From NCBI RefSeq assembly GCF_005222785.1, contig NZ_STGH01000001.1, forward strand, positions 1,612,001 through 1,676,000: a DNA stretch of 64,000 bases. Direction: 5' to 3'. Shown here in pieces: positions 51,093 to 60,309 of this stretch. Made by a program: the position numbers and the translations under genes. The notes below the pieces were generated by a model. That model had not been told where the DNA came from and ran no database searches. It saw nothing but the letters and a program-made list of their open reading frames with translations. Source of the DNA: Rhodobacter sp. SY28-1. GTDB lineage: Bacteria; Pseudomonadota; Alphaproteobacteria; Rhodobacterales; Rhodobacteraceae. The number at the start of each line of letters is the position of its first letter. Position 1 is the stretch's first letter.

Positions 51093-51560
51093 TCAGAAAG
51101 CCTCGGGCTTGGCCTCGCGCGCCATGTGGTCGAGAACGGCATTCACGAATTTTGGCTCTTTCCCGTCCGGAAAGAAAGCCTTGGCCACGTCGACATATTC
51201 GGTGATCGCCACCTTGGGAGGGGTGGACAAGTCCACGAGTTCCGCCCCCGCGGCCCGGAACAGCGCCCGGAGCACCGGGTCGATCCGGTCGATCGGCCAG
51301 GCCGCGACCAGCGCCCGGTCGGTCAGCTGGTCGATCTTCGCCTGCCAGTTGACGGCCGCCCCAACGACGGCGCGGAAGTGATCCACGTCGCCCTCGGCGA
51401 ACTCGCCTTCCTCGTAGACGGCACCAAAGCGGTGCGTCTCGAATTCGCGCGTCACGGCCTCGACCGTCTGGCCCGAGACCTCCATCTGGAACAGCGCCTG
51501 CACGGCATAAAGCCGTGACGCCGATTTCATCTGGCGCTTTTCCGTCCGCTTGTCCGTCAT
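51093..51560 (-). CDS. nusB: transcription antitermination factor NusB
   Basis: It binds boxA RNA with S10 to prevent early termination in rRNA operons. The 155-residue all-helical protein shows 'SASRLYAVQALFQMEVSGQ', 'ALVAAWPIDRIDPVLRALFRAAGAEL' and 'VAITEYVDVAKAFFPDGKEPKFVNAVLDHMAR'. The start ATG 51560 overlaps the ribH stop (ATGA, 51557-51560). The ribB-ribH-nusB order is a classic bacterial operon. Confidence 0.95.
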   Translation of the reverse strand: MTDKRTEKRQMKSASRLYAVQALFQMEVSGQTVEAVTREFETHRFGAVYEEGEFAEGDVDHFRAVVGAAVNWQAKIDQLTDRALVAAWPIDRIDPVLRALFRAAGAELVDLSTPPKVAITEYVDVAKAFFPDGKEPKFVNAVLDHMAREAKPEAF

Positions 51561-52057
51561 GCCCGGAAACCGATCCCCTTGGATTTCCCGGCCCATTTGC
51601 GCGAAAGCGCGATCAGGTGCAAGGCCGCCGCTGCGGCACCCCCGCCCTTGTTCTGGCCCGCCGGATCGGCCCGCACTTCGGCCTGGGCGCGGTTTTCCAC
51701 CGTGAGGATCCCGTTGCCGACGCAGGCGCCCTGCAGCCCCAGCAGGCTGATCGCGCGCGAGCTGTCATTGCAGACCGTGTCGTAATGCGTGGTTTCCCCC
51801 CGGATTACGCAGCCAAGTGCGACATAGCCATCGTACTCTGCCAGCCGTTCCGCCATGGCAATGGCCGTGGGCACTTCCAAGGCGCCCGGCACCTCGACCA
51901 GATCAACCTCGGCCCCGCAGGCGGCGCCAACGGCCCTGGCCCCGGCGACGAGGTTGTCGGCGATGTCCTTGTAGTAGGGGGCCACCACGATCAGCAGCTT
52001 CACCGGCTTGTCGAAGCTGGGCAGGGGCAGCGTGTAATGCGTCTCGGCGGTGGCCAT
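51557..52057 (-). CDS. ribH: 6,7-dimethyl-8-ribityllumazine synthase
   Basis: It condenses 5-amino-6-ribitylaminouracil with dihydroxybutanone phosphate to the lumazine used by RibE. The 166-residue protein has the phosphate-binding and catalytic segment 'GCVIRGETTHYDTVC', with catalytic His91, and 'VPGALEVPTAIAMAE'. It lies three bases after the ribB gene and overlaps nusB, so all three are one unit. Confidence 0.96.
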   Translation of the reverse strand: MATAETHYTLPLPSFDKPVKLLIVVAPYYKDIADNLVAGARAVGAACGAEVDLVEVPGALEVPTAIAMAERLAEYDGYVALGCVIRGETTHYDTVCNDSSRAISLLGLQGACVGNGILTVENRAQAEVRADPAGQNKGGGAAAAALHLIALSRKWAGKSKGIGFRA

Positions 52058-52060
52058 GGC

Positions 52061-53143
52061 TTACTCCTTGATCGGGCGGGTGCCCGCGATGGACAGGCCG
52101 TAAGCGTCCAGGCCCACAAAGCGCGGCGTGGCGGAATTGGTCACCAGCGTGATCGCCGACAGCCCCAACGAGGACAGGATCTGCGCGCCCACCCCATACT
52201 GTCGCAAGGTCTGCGGCGAATGTTCCCCCGGCGTGACCATCTTCATCGTCGTGTCGCGCAGCAGGACCACGGCGCCACGGCCTTCGGCGGCGATGATGCG
52301 CATGGCGGCCGGAAGCTCACCGCCGCCGCCGACGCCCAGCACATCCTCAAGCGGGTTCAGCGCATGTACTCGCACCAGAACCGGGCCGGGGGCAGCAAGG
52401 TCGCCCTTTGACAGGACGATATGTTCGTCCCCATGGGTTTCGTCGGCGAAGACCCGCATCAGCCAGTCGCCGCCATGGACGGAATTGACCGAGCTGACTG
52501 CCTTTTCGGTGATCAGGTTGTCGTGCCGCCGCCGGTAGGCGATCAAGTCGCTGATCGTGCCGATCTTCAACCCGTGCTTCTGCGCGAAGGAGATCAGGTC
52601 CGGCAGGCGCGCCATCGTGCCGTCGTCGTTCATGATCTCGCAGATCACGCCACTGGGGTTCAGGCCCGCCAGGCGGCTGACATCGACCGCCGCCTCGGTG
52701 TGACCTGCACGCACCAACACCCCGCCATCGCGGGCCCGCAGCGGGAAGATATGGCCTGGCGTCGCGATGTCGGCGGCGCCCTTGGTCGGGTCGATCGCCA
52801 CGGACACGGTTCGCGCCCGGTCGGCGGCGGAAATCCCGGTGGTCACGCCTTCGCGCGCCTCGATTGACAGGGTGAAGGCAGTCTCGTGTCGGCTGGAGTT
52901 CTTCGGGCTCATCAAGGGCAGCCCCAGGGCCTCGATCCGGGTGGCGGGAAGCGCCAGGCAGATCAGCCCGCGGCCATGCGTCGCCATGAAGTTGATCGCC
53001 GAGGGCGTACACATCTGCGCCGGGATCACCAGGTCGCCCTCGTTCTCGCGGTCCTCGTGGTCGACCAGAATGAACATGCGCCCGTTGCGGGCATCTTCGA
53101 TGATCTCCTCGGTCGAGGAGATGGCGTCGGCATAGTCGGACAT
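52061..53143 (-). CDS. ribB: 3,4-dihydroxy-2-butanone-4-phosphate synthase with degenerate GTP cyclohydrolase II-like domain (RibBX form)
   Basis: The N-terminal ~200 residues are a complete dihydroxybutanone phosphate synthase: the acidic loop 'DHEDRENEGD' at residues 28-37, 'SRHETAFTLSIEAREGVTTGISAADRA' and 'HTEAAVDVSRLAG'. The C-terminal part keeps the outline of GTP cyclohydrolase II, but the zinc ligands (Cys-x10-Cys-x-Cys) and the catalytic 'R.DCG' region are missing; 'VRVHALNPLEDVLGVGGGG' stands in their place. This fits the RibBX variant known in proteobacteria, with no cyclohydrolase activity. A separate RibA must then exist elsewhere. It is the first gene of ribB-ribH-nusB. Confidence 0.92.
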   Translation of the reverse strand: MSDYADAISSTEEIIEDARNGRMFILVDHEDRENEGDLVIPAQMCTPSAINFMATHGRGLICLALPATRIEALGLPLMSPKNSSRHETAFTLSIEAREGVTTGISAADRARTVSVAIDPTKGAADIATPGHIFPLRARDGGVLVRAGHTEAAVDVSRLAGLNPSGVICEIMNDDGTMARLPDLISFAQKHGLKIGTISDLIAYRRRHDNLITEKAVSSVNSVHGGDWLMRVFADETHGDEHIVLSKGDLAAPGPVLVRVHALNPLEDVLGVGGGGELPAAMRIIAAEGRGAVVLLRDTTMKMVTPGEHSPQTLRQYGVGAQILSSLGLSAITLVTNSATPRFVGLDAYGLSIAGTRPIKE

Positions 53144-53229
53144 GGGTCGCAGGCCTCACAAGCTCTCTTGGCCCATGTATCGCGGGGCGGGGCCAAAGGC
53201 CAGAGCTTCGGCGGTGCGCCCGTGCAGGG

Positions 53230-53985
53230 TTACCCCGCGCGGGCAGAGAGGACGGCCAGACAGGCGACCTCGGCCAGCTGCTGGGCGGCCCCCAGGATGT
53301 CGCCGGTCTGGCCGCCGATCCGGCGAAGCGCCGTGAAGGCCAGCCACAGGGTCACGCCAAGCGCCGCAAAGACCATCGGGATGGCCCCCCACCCGGTCAG
53401 CGCGATGGCTAGGGCCACCGCCAGCACCAGCCCCGCCAGCGCGGTGGCCGGGCTGGGCCGCCCCGTCGCGTGGCTCAGGCCTTCGCCGCGGGCGTTAGGC
53501 AGAAGCGCCATCATCAGTGCCATCGGCGCCCGCGACAGCGCCCCGGCGGCAATCAGGGCGGGCGCGTAGCCCCCATGGACCAGAAGCGCGGTCAGTGCCG
53601 ACCAGCGCGCCAGCGTCACCAGGACAAGGGCCAGCACGCCGTAACTCCCGACCCGGCTGTCCTTCATGATTTCCAGCCGACGCTCGCGCGTCCAGCCGCC
53701 GTAAAGCCCGTCGGCGGTGTCCGACAAGCCGTCCTCGTGCAGACCGCCGGTCAGCATCGCGCCAAGGGCCAGCACCAGTGCCGCCGTCAGCCCCGGCGTG
53801 ACCCCCAGCCACTGCGCCCCTTCCGCCAAGGCGGCACCCAGGGCCCCCAGGACCGCGCCAACCGCCGGCCAGGCCCAGGCCGAGGCCGCGCCGGTGCCAG
53901 TGTGGTTGGGCAGGGGCAGTCGGGACAGCAGGGCAAAGGCCGACAAGAGGTCCGATGGCAGCCGGAGGGCGATGTCGCGAAGCAT
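53230..53985 (-). CDS. cobS: adenosylcobinamide-GDP ribazoletransferase
   Basis: CobS joins adenosylcobinamide-GDP with alpha-ribazole in the last step of cobalamin assembly, at the membrane. The 251-residue protein has six or seven hydrophobic segments and the conserved '[37 protein letters not shown]', whose aspartates hold magnesium. The start is ATG 53985. It diverges from cobT across an 83-base spacer, too short for a cobalamin riboswitch. Confidence 0.94.
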   Translation of the reverse strand: MLRDIALRLPSDLLSAFALLSRLPLPNHTGTGAASAWAWPAVGAVLGALGAALAEGAQWLGVTPGLTAALVLALGAMLTGGLHEDGLSDTADGLYGGWTRERRLEIMKDSRVGSYGVLALVLVTLARWSALTALLVHGGYAPALIAAGALSRAPMALMMALLPNARGEGLSHATGRPSPATALAGLVLAVALAIALTGWGAIPMVFAALGVTLWLAFTALRRIGGQTGDILGAAQQLAEVACLAVLSARAG

Positions 53986-54068
53986 GGTCAAAGCGGCTGT
54001 TCCCGGCTGGCTTTCGTTCGGCCTCTGGGGTAGCCCCATCGCCACGCAGGATCAATCCGGAGAAACCG

Positions 54069-55073
54069 ATGCCCTTCCAGTCCCTTGGCGATGTCCATGC
54101 CATGCTTGCCCGGCTTCCGGCCCCTGACGCTGCGGCCATTGCGGCGGCCGAAGTGCGGAACGGCCGGCTGACCAAGCCGCCGGGGGCACTGGGACGGCTG
54201 GAAAAGCTGGCGATCTGGATGGCCGGGTGGCAGGGCACCGACAAGCCCACCGCCGCCAAGCCGCAGATCGTGATCTTTGCCGGAAATCATGGGGTTACGG
54301 CAAAGGGCGTCTCGGCCTTTCCGGCGGAAGTGACCGCGCAGATGGTGGCGAACTTCGCCCATGGCGGGGCGGCGATCAACCAACTGGCCCGGGCGTTCGG
54401 GGCGAAGCTGGATGTCCATGCGCTGGACCTCGACCAACCGACGGCCGACTTCACCGAAAGCCCCGCGATGACCGAGGCCGAGGTCGTCGACGCTCTGCGC
54501 CGCGGCTATGAGGCGGTCAACCTGGAGGCGGATGTCTTCGTCGCGGGCGAGATGGGGATCGGCAACACGACCTCTGCCGCAGCCATCGCCACCGCGCTTT
54601 ATGGCGGGGTCGGCTGGGCTGGGCGGGGGACCGGGGTGGATGACGCGGGGCTTCGGCGCAAGGAATCGGCGGTCGCCGCGGGGGTGGAGCGGCACAAGGA
54701 GCTCTTGTCCGATCCGTTACAAGTCTTGCGCTGCCTCGGCGGGCGCGAGATCGCGGCGATGGCGGGCGCGATCCTTGGAGCGAGGATGGCGCGGGTGCCG
54801 GTGATCCTCGACGGCTTCATCGCCTGCGCGGCGGCGGCGGTGCTGGAGAAGGCGGCTCCCGGTGCGCTGGATCACTGCGTCGCGGGACATCAAAGCGCCG
54901 AAGGGGCGCATGCGCGGCTTCTGGAGAAGCTGGGGAAAGAGCCGCTTTTGTCGCTGGGCCTGCGGCTTGGCGAAGGCTCGGGCGCGGCGCTGGCAATCGG
55001 GGTGGTGCAGGGGGCGGTGGCCTGCCATTCCGGCATGGCGACCTTTGCCGAGGCAGGCGTGGCCGCGGGGTGA
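54069..55073 (+). CDS. cobT: nicotinate-nucleotide--dimethylbenzimidazole phosphoribosyltransferase
   Basis: CobT makes alpha-ribazole phosphate, the lower-ligand precursor that CobS uses after dephosphorylation. The 334-residue protein shows '[21 protein letters not shown]', '[40 protein letters not shown]', '[19 protein letters not shown]' and the catalytic Glu302 in '[15 protein letters not shown]'. ATG 54069 is chosen over a longer open frame. A palindromic repeat (55077-55143) follows the stop. Confidence 0.95.
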   Translation: MPFQSLGDVHAMLARLPAPDAAAIAAAEVRNGRLTKPPGALGRLEKLAIWMAGWQGTDKPTAAKPQIVIFAGNHGVTAKGVSAFPAEVTAQMVANFAHGGAAINQLARAFGAKLDVHALDLDQPTADFTESPAMTEAEVVDALRRGYEAVNLEADVFVAGEMGIGNTTSAAAIATALYGGVGWAGRGTGVDDAGLRRKESAVAAGVERHKELLSDPLQVLRCLGGREIAAMAGAILGARMARVPVILDGFIACAAAAVLEKAAPGALDHCVAGHQSAEGAHARLLEKLGKEPLLSLGLRLGEGSGAALAIGVVQGAVACHSGMATFAEAGVAAG

Positions 55074-55076
55074 CGG

Positions 55077-55143
55077 CTCCTCGTTCGACGTCGTCCCCTC
55101 GTCGCGGGGTGTCCGCGAGGAGGGACGAAGTCACCGACGAGCG
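55077..55143 (-). repeat. dispersed palindromic intergenic repeat, copy 2
   Basis: The reverse complement of this 67-base stretch aligns over its length with 5802-5874, including CGCTCGTCG, TCCTCGC and CGAACGAGGAG blocks. It is itself an imperfect hairpin (GTCGTCCC..GGGACGA arms). It starts four bases after the cobT stop. Confidence 0.65.
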
Positions 55144-55211
55144 GTGATGTGCAAGGTTTCCGGACGGTAAACGCCCACAGGCAAGCTGTTGATTTGAAAC
55201 GAAGGCGCCGG

Positions 55212-55230
55212 CCTGTCCTGCGTGGACAGG
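55212..55230. terminator. hairpin between convergent genes
   Basis: CCTGTCC (55212-55218) pairs with GGACAGG (55224-55230) directly before the stop of the 982-residue gene on the minus strand. Confidence 0.45.
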
Positions 55231-58179
55231 TCAGGCCTTCGGCATCTTCAGGCTGATCAGCCGCCCGCCCTTCTGGTAGCGGACCTCGGTTTCGGTGATC
55301 GCCTTCACGGTCCCGCCGTCGATCTTGTCGCCGACCTTGACCTTCTTGTACTTTCCGTTCGCCTGCCGGACCAGCGCATAGCGGCGCGAGTCGGTGCCGT
55401 AGGTGCCGATCAGGTTGATCTTCGACAGGTTGATCGCGTTCGCGTAGGTCGCCTGCTTGGCCACGTTCGCCTTGGTCGGGATCGACGGCGCGGCCTTGGT
55501 GGTCTCCGGCTCATCCAGCTCGTCGATTTCCTCGGGCTTGGCTTCGGGCGCGGCGGCGGCGACCTCGATGGTCTCCTCCGGGGCCGGTTCGCGGACGGCG
55601 GCGGCAACGGCGGCCTCGACCGCGGCGCTCAGGTCGCGGGGGCGCGCGGCCGGGCGCATCGAGATGGCGACGATCGAGGGGTTCTGCGCCTCAAGCGCAG
55701 CCGCCTCGGCCAGCTTTGCTTCGGCCTGGGCAGTCAGCGAGGCGCCCTGCGCCCCCAGATCGGCGGGCGCGCTGGCGGGAAGCACCGCGGCGGCGGCGGT
55801 GACGACGCTGGCAGGGCGGGGCAACGGGCGGAAGCCCGCAAACTCGGCGGCGGCCTCGGTGGAGAGGGCGGCATCATCAGCAGTCGGGGCCGGAGCCAGA
55901 CCTTCGGGGCGCGGACGGGGGCGGAAGCCGGCCATGGCCGGGTCCGCCGGTGGCAGCGCGGTTTCGGCCGGAGCGGCAGTCTCGCCCGCTGTGACAAGCG
56001 AGGCGTCGGCGGCGGTGACCGGATCGACGCCAGGTGCTGAAACGGCAGCAGCCGCCACTGCGGCGGCTGACGCGGTTTCGCTGCGCGACGGCGGCAGAAG
56101 CGGCGGCTTGCCTGCGATCAGCATCACCCCGTCGGGACTGATGATTCCGTCGGGTGTCGGCTTCAAGAGACCGTTGGCATCGAACTGGTAGACCGTCCCC
56201 GGGGCAGGTGGCGGCATCACCGGATCGGGAAGTGTGTCCCGCATTTCGGTCAAAGCAGGCAGGGCCAGGGCATCCAGGGCCGGGGGCGGAGCGTCCATCG
56301 CCGACAGGAAGATCTCGTCCTGATCCTCGACCGGGGCGGAGGCAGCGGCGACTTCTGTCGTGACAGCAGTACCGGGGGCTGGCTCGGGGGCAGCTTCCGG
56401 TGCGGCGGCGATTTCCGCCGGGGGTTCCGCAACGGGCTCCGGTGTCGCCTCGACAGCCTCTTCGGTAGCGGTCTCAAGCGCGGGGTCGGCTTCCTCGGTC
56501 GCTGCGGCAAGATCGGCGGCAGCCGGTTCCGCGGTCAGGGACGGGTCGGTTGCGTCCGCCGCAAGGTCCTCGCCGCCCATGTTGACCGGCAGGCTTTCGG
56601 TTGCGAGCGCGTCAACATCCGCCGTTCCAGAGATGCCCTCGGCTTCGGGCAGGGGACCGGTCATCCCCTCGGGGTCCTGCATGTCGGCCAGCATCTCGTC
56701 GCTGGCGTCCGGAATGACCTGTGAAGCGTCCGCCTCATCCGTGGTCGCGGTGCCGCCCAGATACATCGAGGACCAGAGGCCGATCAGCGCGAGGAACAAC
56801 AGGAGAAGGCCCACCAGGACCATGAACACCGTGCCGGTGCGCTTTTTCGCCGGGGCTGCGGCGCCGAAGGTGCCACCGGGCCGGGCGGGCGACTTCACCG
56901 TGGTCGGGCCAATGGCCGGGCGGGCAATGTCGGGGCCCTTTACCTTGGCCTTGGCGCGGGTGCCGGGGATCGAGGGTGCGGTGACCAGTCCGGAATAGCC
57001 CTTGGGTGTCGCCGGGCGGGCAATTGCCCCCTTGGCGGGGGGTGTGGTCGCTGTCGGACGGGTCACACCATCGACGGGACGCGCGGCCGCATCGCCTGCC
57101 GCGGCACGGCGGCTGGCAAAGGCCACCATCGCCGCCGAGGACGGCGCGGGCGGGATATCATCACCAGCGTCAGGGGCGGTGAGCTTGCGCCCGAACGACG
57201 CCGGGGCGGGGGGGATGTCATCCTCGGGGAAGGCCGAGGTGTCCGTCACATGCGCGAAGGGGGCTTCTTCCGGTTCGGGGGCCGGGGTGGGCTTGGTCGC
57301 GGCGGGCGGCGGGAGGTCGTCGACCACGTCAGCGACAACCACGGGTTCGGCGGCGGCCACCGCGATCTCTGCCGGGGCCGGGTCCGGGTCGACGGTGATG
57401 TCGTCTTCGACAACATCTTCGATCGGATCGAGGGCTGGAGCGGCCATTGCCGCAATGGTGGCCGGTTCAGCGACGTCTGGCAGATCGTCGTTCAGCGCCT
57501 CTTCCAGGCCGGGGAGCGGATCGTCTTCTTCGGCAGCGATGACGGTTTCGGCCGGTTCGGGCGCTGCGACGGCAGCGGGTTCAGGCGCAGGCGCTGGCGC
57601 GGGAGCGGGTGTAGGTTCTGCCTTGGGCAGTTCCCGGTGCAGAACCGTGACCGGGTCACGGTCCCGCTCGACGGTCTCGTCCTCGGCGAGGATCCCGGCC
57701 GCAGCGGCGGCGGGGCCAAACCAGGGCTCGCCGACGAAGTTGCCCTCTTCCGGGATTGCCACGAAGGAGACCGGGTTCAGCCGGTGCTCGACCGCGAAAG
57801 CCTCGGCCTCGGCCAGGGTTTCCTTGGCGATGACGGCGACCTTGACGGTGGCGCCCTTGCCCGACCAGTCGAAGACGAGGTCCTCGACGTCATAGGGCGT
57901 GCGGCCCTCCAGCGCCGTGGCAATCTGGCGGCGCTTGTCGTCGCGGCTGGGGCCGGGGGCGTGAACCTCGGTGTAGAGGATCTGGCTGTTCGGCAGGATC
58001 AGCTTGGTCGCCACCCCCATCGGGGACAGGCCAAGCGCGGTCTTGCGCATGTAGTCCAGCGCTTCGGCAAGATCGGGTGCGTCGAAGGCCGCCTCGCCGA
58101 TCGAGAGCCAGCCTTTCGGCGTCCGGTGCAGAAGACCGATGGTCTCACGCGTGAGGTCAAGTGCAAATGTCGGTTTCAT
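55231..58179 (-). CDS. 982-residue trans-envelope protein: GspL/PilM-like cytoplasmic domain fused to a GspC/PilP-like periplasmic domain
   Basis: I do not know a name for this protein; related ones may be mislabelled as initiation factor 2 because of the Ala/Pro bias. Residues 1-155 look like the actin-like cytoplasmic domain of GspL/PilM ('KLILPNSQILYTEVHAPG', 'RRQIATALEGRTPYDVEDLVFDW', 'VAVIAKETLAEAEAFAVEHRL'). Residues ~170-445 are acidic, Pro/Ala-rich and probably disordered. One membrane helix lies at ~450-474 ('VFMVLVGLLLLFLALIGLWS') after KKR. A second long acidic Ala/Pro linker follows. The C-terminal ~75 residues ('LIGTYGTDSRRYALVRQANGKYKKVKVGDKIDGGTVKAI') resemble the GspC/PilP homology region. 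A disordered bridge across the envelope is implied. No other secretion or pilus gene is in the window. Confidence 0.7.
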   Translation of the reverse strand: MKPTFALDLTRETIGLLHRTPKGWLSIGEAAFDAPDLAEALDYMRKTALGLSPMGVATKLILPNSQILYTEVHAPGPSRDDKRRQIATALEGRTPYDVEDLVFDWSGKGATVKVAVIAKETLAEAEAFAVEHRLNPVSFVAIPEEGNFVGEPWFGPAAAAAGILAEDETVERDRDPVTVLHRELPKAEPTPAPAPAPAPEPAAVAAPEPAETVIAAEEDDPLPGLEEALNDDLPDVAEPATIAAMAAPALDPIEDVVEDDITVDPDPAPAEIAVAAAEPVVVADVVDDLPPPAATKPTPAPEPEEAPFAHVTDTSAFPEDDIPPAPASFGRKLTAPDAGDDIPPAPSSAAMVAFASRRAAAGDAAARPVDGVTRPTATTPPAKGAIARPATPKGYSGLVTAPSIPGTRAKAKVKGPDIARPAIGPTTVKSPARPGGTFGAAAPAKKRTGTVFMVLVGLLLLFLALIGLWSSMYLGGTATTDEADASQVIPDASDEMLADMQDPEGMTGPLPEAEGISGTADVDALATESLPVNMGGEDLAADATDPSLTAEPAAADLAAATEEADPALETATEEAVEATPEPVAEPPAEIAAAPEAAPEPAPGTAVTTEVAAASAPVEDQDEIFLSAMDAPPPALDALALPALTEMRDTLPDPVMPPPAPGTVYQFDANGLLKPTPDGIISPDGVMLIAGKPPLLPPSRSETASAAAVAAAAVSAPGVDPVTAADASLVTAGETAAPAETALPPADPAMAGFRPRPRPEGLAPAPTADDAALSTEAAAEFAGFRPLPRPASVVTAAAAVLPASAPADLGAQGASLTAQAEAKLAEAAALEAQNPSIVAISMRPAARPRDLSAAVEAAVAAAVREPAPEETIEVAAAAPEAKPEEIDELDEPETTKAAPSIPTKANVAKQATYANAINLSKINLIGTYGTDSRRYALVRQANGKYKKVKVGDKIDGGTVKAITETEVRYQKGGRLISLKMPKA

Positions 58180-58339
58180 GTCGCGGGTCTAGCACGGATC
58201 GTCAAAGCGCTGGAACGTGCCCCAGCCGGTTGCCGCTTTACTAAAGCAGCTTTTCGCCGAAGGGAAGGAAAACGGCCAAGGAAGCGGTTGCGGCGCGCGT
58301 CACAAGTGCGAAATGTCACGCTAGATAAAGGAGACCCCC

Positions 58340-59035
58340 ATGCGTGCCCTATCTGCCCTGTTCCTGTCCGCAGCCCTGATCCTGCCGCTTGCCGCGCCGG
58401 TCATGGCGCAGGACGCCCCCAGCCGGACGATCAGCGTGACCGGCACCGGCACCATCGAGGCCGCCCCGGACATGGCCACACTGATGATCGGCGTGACGAC
58501 CCAGGGCACCACGGCCGCCGAGGCGCTGACCGCCAACACCGCTGCCACCGAGGCGGTGATCGCGCGGCTGACGGCCTCGGGGATCGAGGCGCGGGACATG
58601 CAGACCTCGAACCTGTCGATCAACCCGAACTGGACGGGCTATGACAGCTCGACCCCCACGATCTCGGGCTATGTCGCGTCGAACATGCTGACGGTGCGGG
58701 TGCGCAAGCTGGACACGACGGGCGCGGTCCTGGATGCGGCGGTGGCCGATGGTGCCAACACGCTGAACGGCCTGACCTTTGGCCTCGCCGATCCCGAACC
58801 TGCCTACAACGAGGCGCGGAAAGAGGCGGTGGCCGATGCGAAGGCCAAGGCCGAACTTCTGGCTGCGGCGGCAGGGGTCAGCGTGGGCACCGTGATGTCG
58901 ATCACCGACAACGGGGCGATGACCGACCCGGCACCGATGTACCGCGAGGCGGTGTCCGCTGCTCCGGTCCCGCTTGTGGGCGGTGAGCTGGGATTGGTGG
59001 CGAACGTTTCGGTCACCTTCGCGATCGCCGACTGA
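58340..59035 (+). CDS. SIMPL domain protein, exported
   Basis: The 231-residue protein has a signal peptide (residues 1-23, ending APVMA). The SIMPL/DUF541 domain shows 'ISVTGTGTIEAAPDMATLMIGVTTQGTTAAEALTANTAATEAVIARLTASGIEARDMQTSNLSI' and a closing 'VANVSVTFAIAD'. Bacterial members (such as BP26/Omp28 of Brucella) are periplasmic or surface proteins that form ring assemblies; their function is unclear. AAAGGAGA precedes the ATG. A perfect 12-bp terminator hairpin follows at 59058-59087. Confidence 0.9.
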   Translation: MRALSALFLSAALILPLAAPVMAQDAPSRTISVTGTGTIEAAPDMATLMIGVTTQGTTAAEALTANTAATEAVIARLTASGIEARDMQTSNLSINPNWTGYDSSTPTISGYVASNMLTVRVRKLDTTGAVLDAAVADGANTLNGLTFGLADPEPAYNEARKEAVADAKAKAELLAAAAGVSVGTVMSITDNGAMTDPAPMYREAVSAAPVPLVGGELGLVANVSVTFAIAD

Positions 59036-59057
59036 AACCCCGCAGCAAGGGCTGGCA

Positions 59058-59087
59058 AACGGCGGAATTCCCTGTAATTCCGCCGTT
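59058..59087 (+). terminator. intrinsic terminator after the SIMPL gene
   Basis: AACGGCGGAATT (59058-59069) and AATTCCGCCGTT (59076-59087) pair perfectly around CCCTGT and are followed by CTTGT. It lies 22 bases after the stop. Confidence 0.85.
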
Positions 59088-59160
59088 CTTGTCATGATTT
59101 GGCCCAAGTCGCGGGGCAATAGACGTTCAACGATAAACGGGCCTGGGCAGAGGTTTCAGA

Positions 59161-60309
59161 ATGTTTCGCGGCTCCTTCGCGGTAGTGATCTGCGTCATCG
59201 CTGCGCTGATTGGCGTCGGGTTCGCCGCTTTGCGGTATCAGGTGCTTGATGCCTATCTGCCGACTGCGGTGCTGACGGCGATGGATCGAGCGAGGGGCGG
59301 TGCTCCGGCGACGGGCGAGATCACGCCAAAACGGGAAACCGTCGCCTCGGTGCAGGAAGGTCCGGGCCGGTTCCTGTCCGATGGCCCCGAAGGCCTTCGC
59401 GCCGAGGGTCCGATTGCAGCGATTGCAGGCAACCGGCCGATCCTGATCGAGGATGTGATCGCGGGCTATGCACCCAGTGCGGATGCCGGGGTGCCTGCCA
59501 CGGTCATGGCGATCCGCCCGATCAGCGGCTGCCGCCTGACGCCTCCGTCTAAAGGCACTTCGGTGGGCCATGTGACGGCGGGGGAAAGCACCTTGAACCT
59601 GCCGCTGACCACCTATGGTGACGGCGATCTTGCCCGCGGCGTGCAGGACTTTGTCGACGCAATGCGCGCTGGCGCGGCGGACCCGGGTGCAAACTTGCGC
59701 GGGCCGAACTACGAGGCCTATGATGTGGCCGTCACCGAAACGCGAGAGCCAGTCTATCTGGTGCTGGAAAGCCGGACCGGCAACCGGATCTGGAACATCC
59801 ACGCGGCCGAAGGTGCGCGGATCGAACGGGTGATCCTGCTGGGCGGGGGGCAGGCCGGAGTGGCCAACCTTGATCCAGTGGTCCCGGTGGAGGTGATCCT
59901 GCAGGACGGCCTGGCGGGTTGCGGCATCAGCCCGGCCTATCCCCTGAGCCCCGGCCAAGAGACCGCGGCTGCGGCGACCGGGGAGGAGTTGACCCCGGCC
60001 GAGTTGGCCGATGCCGTGCGGGCCTATGACAACTGGTTCCGCGATAGTTTTGGCGTCCTGTCAAGCGAAACGCGCGCCGGATTTGACGTCGGCACGATCT
60101 CGGTCGTCGGCCCGGTCCCGCGTGATGCGGCGGCAAGGCCGGAATATGCCCCGATCCAAGAGGCGACGCTGCGCACGACGCGCGGCGCGTATTTCGAGAT
60201 CGCGGGCCAGGTCGCCAAGGGAGAGGATTTCGCGTCGCGGGTCAGGGCGATTGCGACGACGTTCGCGTTCGGCGATCTGGGTTACCTGCGCCAAGGGGCA
60301 GAGTTCTGA
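59161..60309 (+). CDS. envelope protein of unknown function, first of a coupled pair
   Basis: I do not recognise this 382-residue protein. It has one N-terminal hydrophobic segment (about residues 5-24), probably a membrane anchor or signal, and a mature part without further helices. The middle has 'GCRLTPPSKGTSVGHVTAGESTLNLPL' and 'YLVLESRTGNRIWNIHAAEGARIERVILLGGG', which suggests a beta-rich fold. The end has 'FRDSFGVLSSETRAGFDVGTISVVGPVP'. Two cysteines in the periplasmic part could pair. It starts 73 bases after the SIMPL terminator and overlaps the next gene by one base (TGATG). Confidence 0.68.
   Translation: MFRGSFAVVICVIAALIGVGFAALRYQVLDAYLPTAVLTAMDRARGGAPATGEITPKRETVASVQEGPGRFLSDGPEGLRAEGPIAAIAGNRPILIEDVIAGYAPSADAGVPATVMAIRPISGCRLTPPSKGTSVGHVTAGESTLNLPLTTYGDGDLARGVQDFVDAMRAGAADPGANLRGPNYEAYDVAVTETREPVYLVLESRTGNRIWNIHAAEGARIERVILLGGGQAGVANLDPVVPVEVILQDGLAGCGISPAYPLSPGQETAAAATGEELTPAELADAVRAYDNWFRDSFGVLSSETRAGFDVGTISVVGPVPRDAAARPEYAPIQEATLRTTRGAYFEIAGQVAKGEDFASRVRAIATTFAFGDLGYLRQGAEF

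Noticed and set aside
53986-54068. Cobalamin riboswitch between cobS and cobT
   Set aside because: The spacer is only 83 bases, too short for the aptamer, and no B12-box-like sequence was seen.
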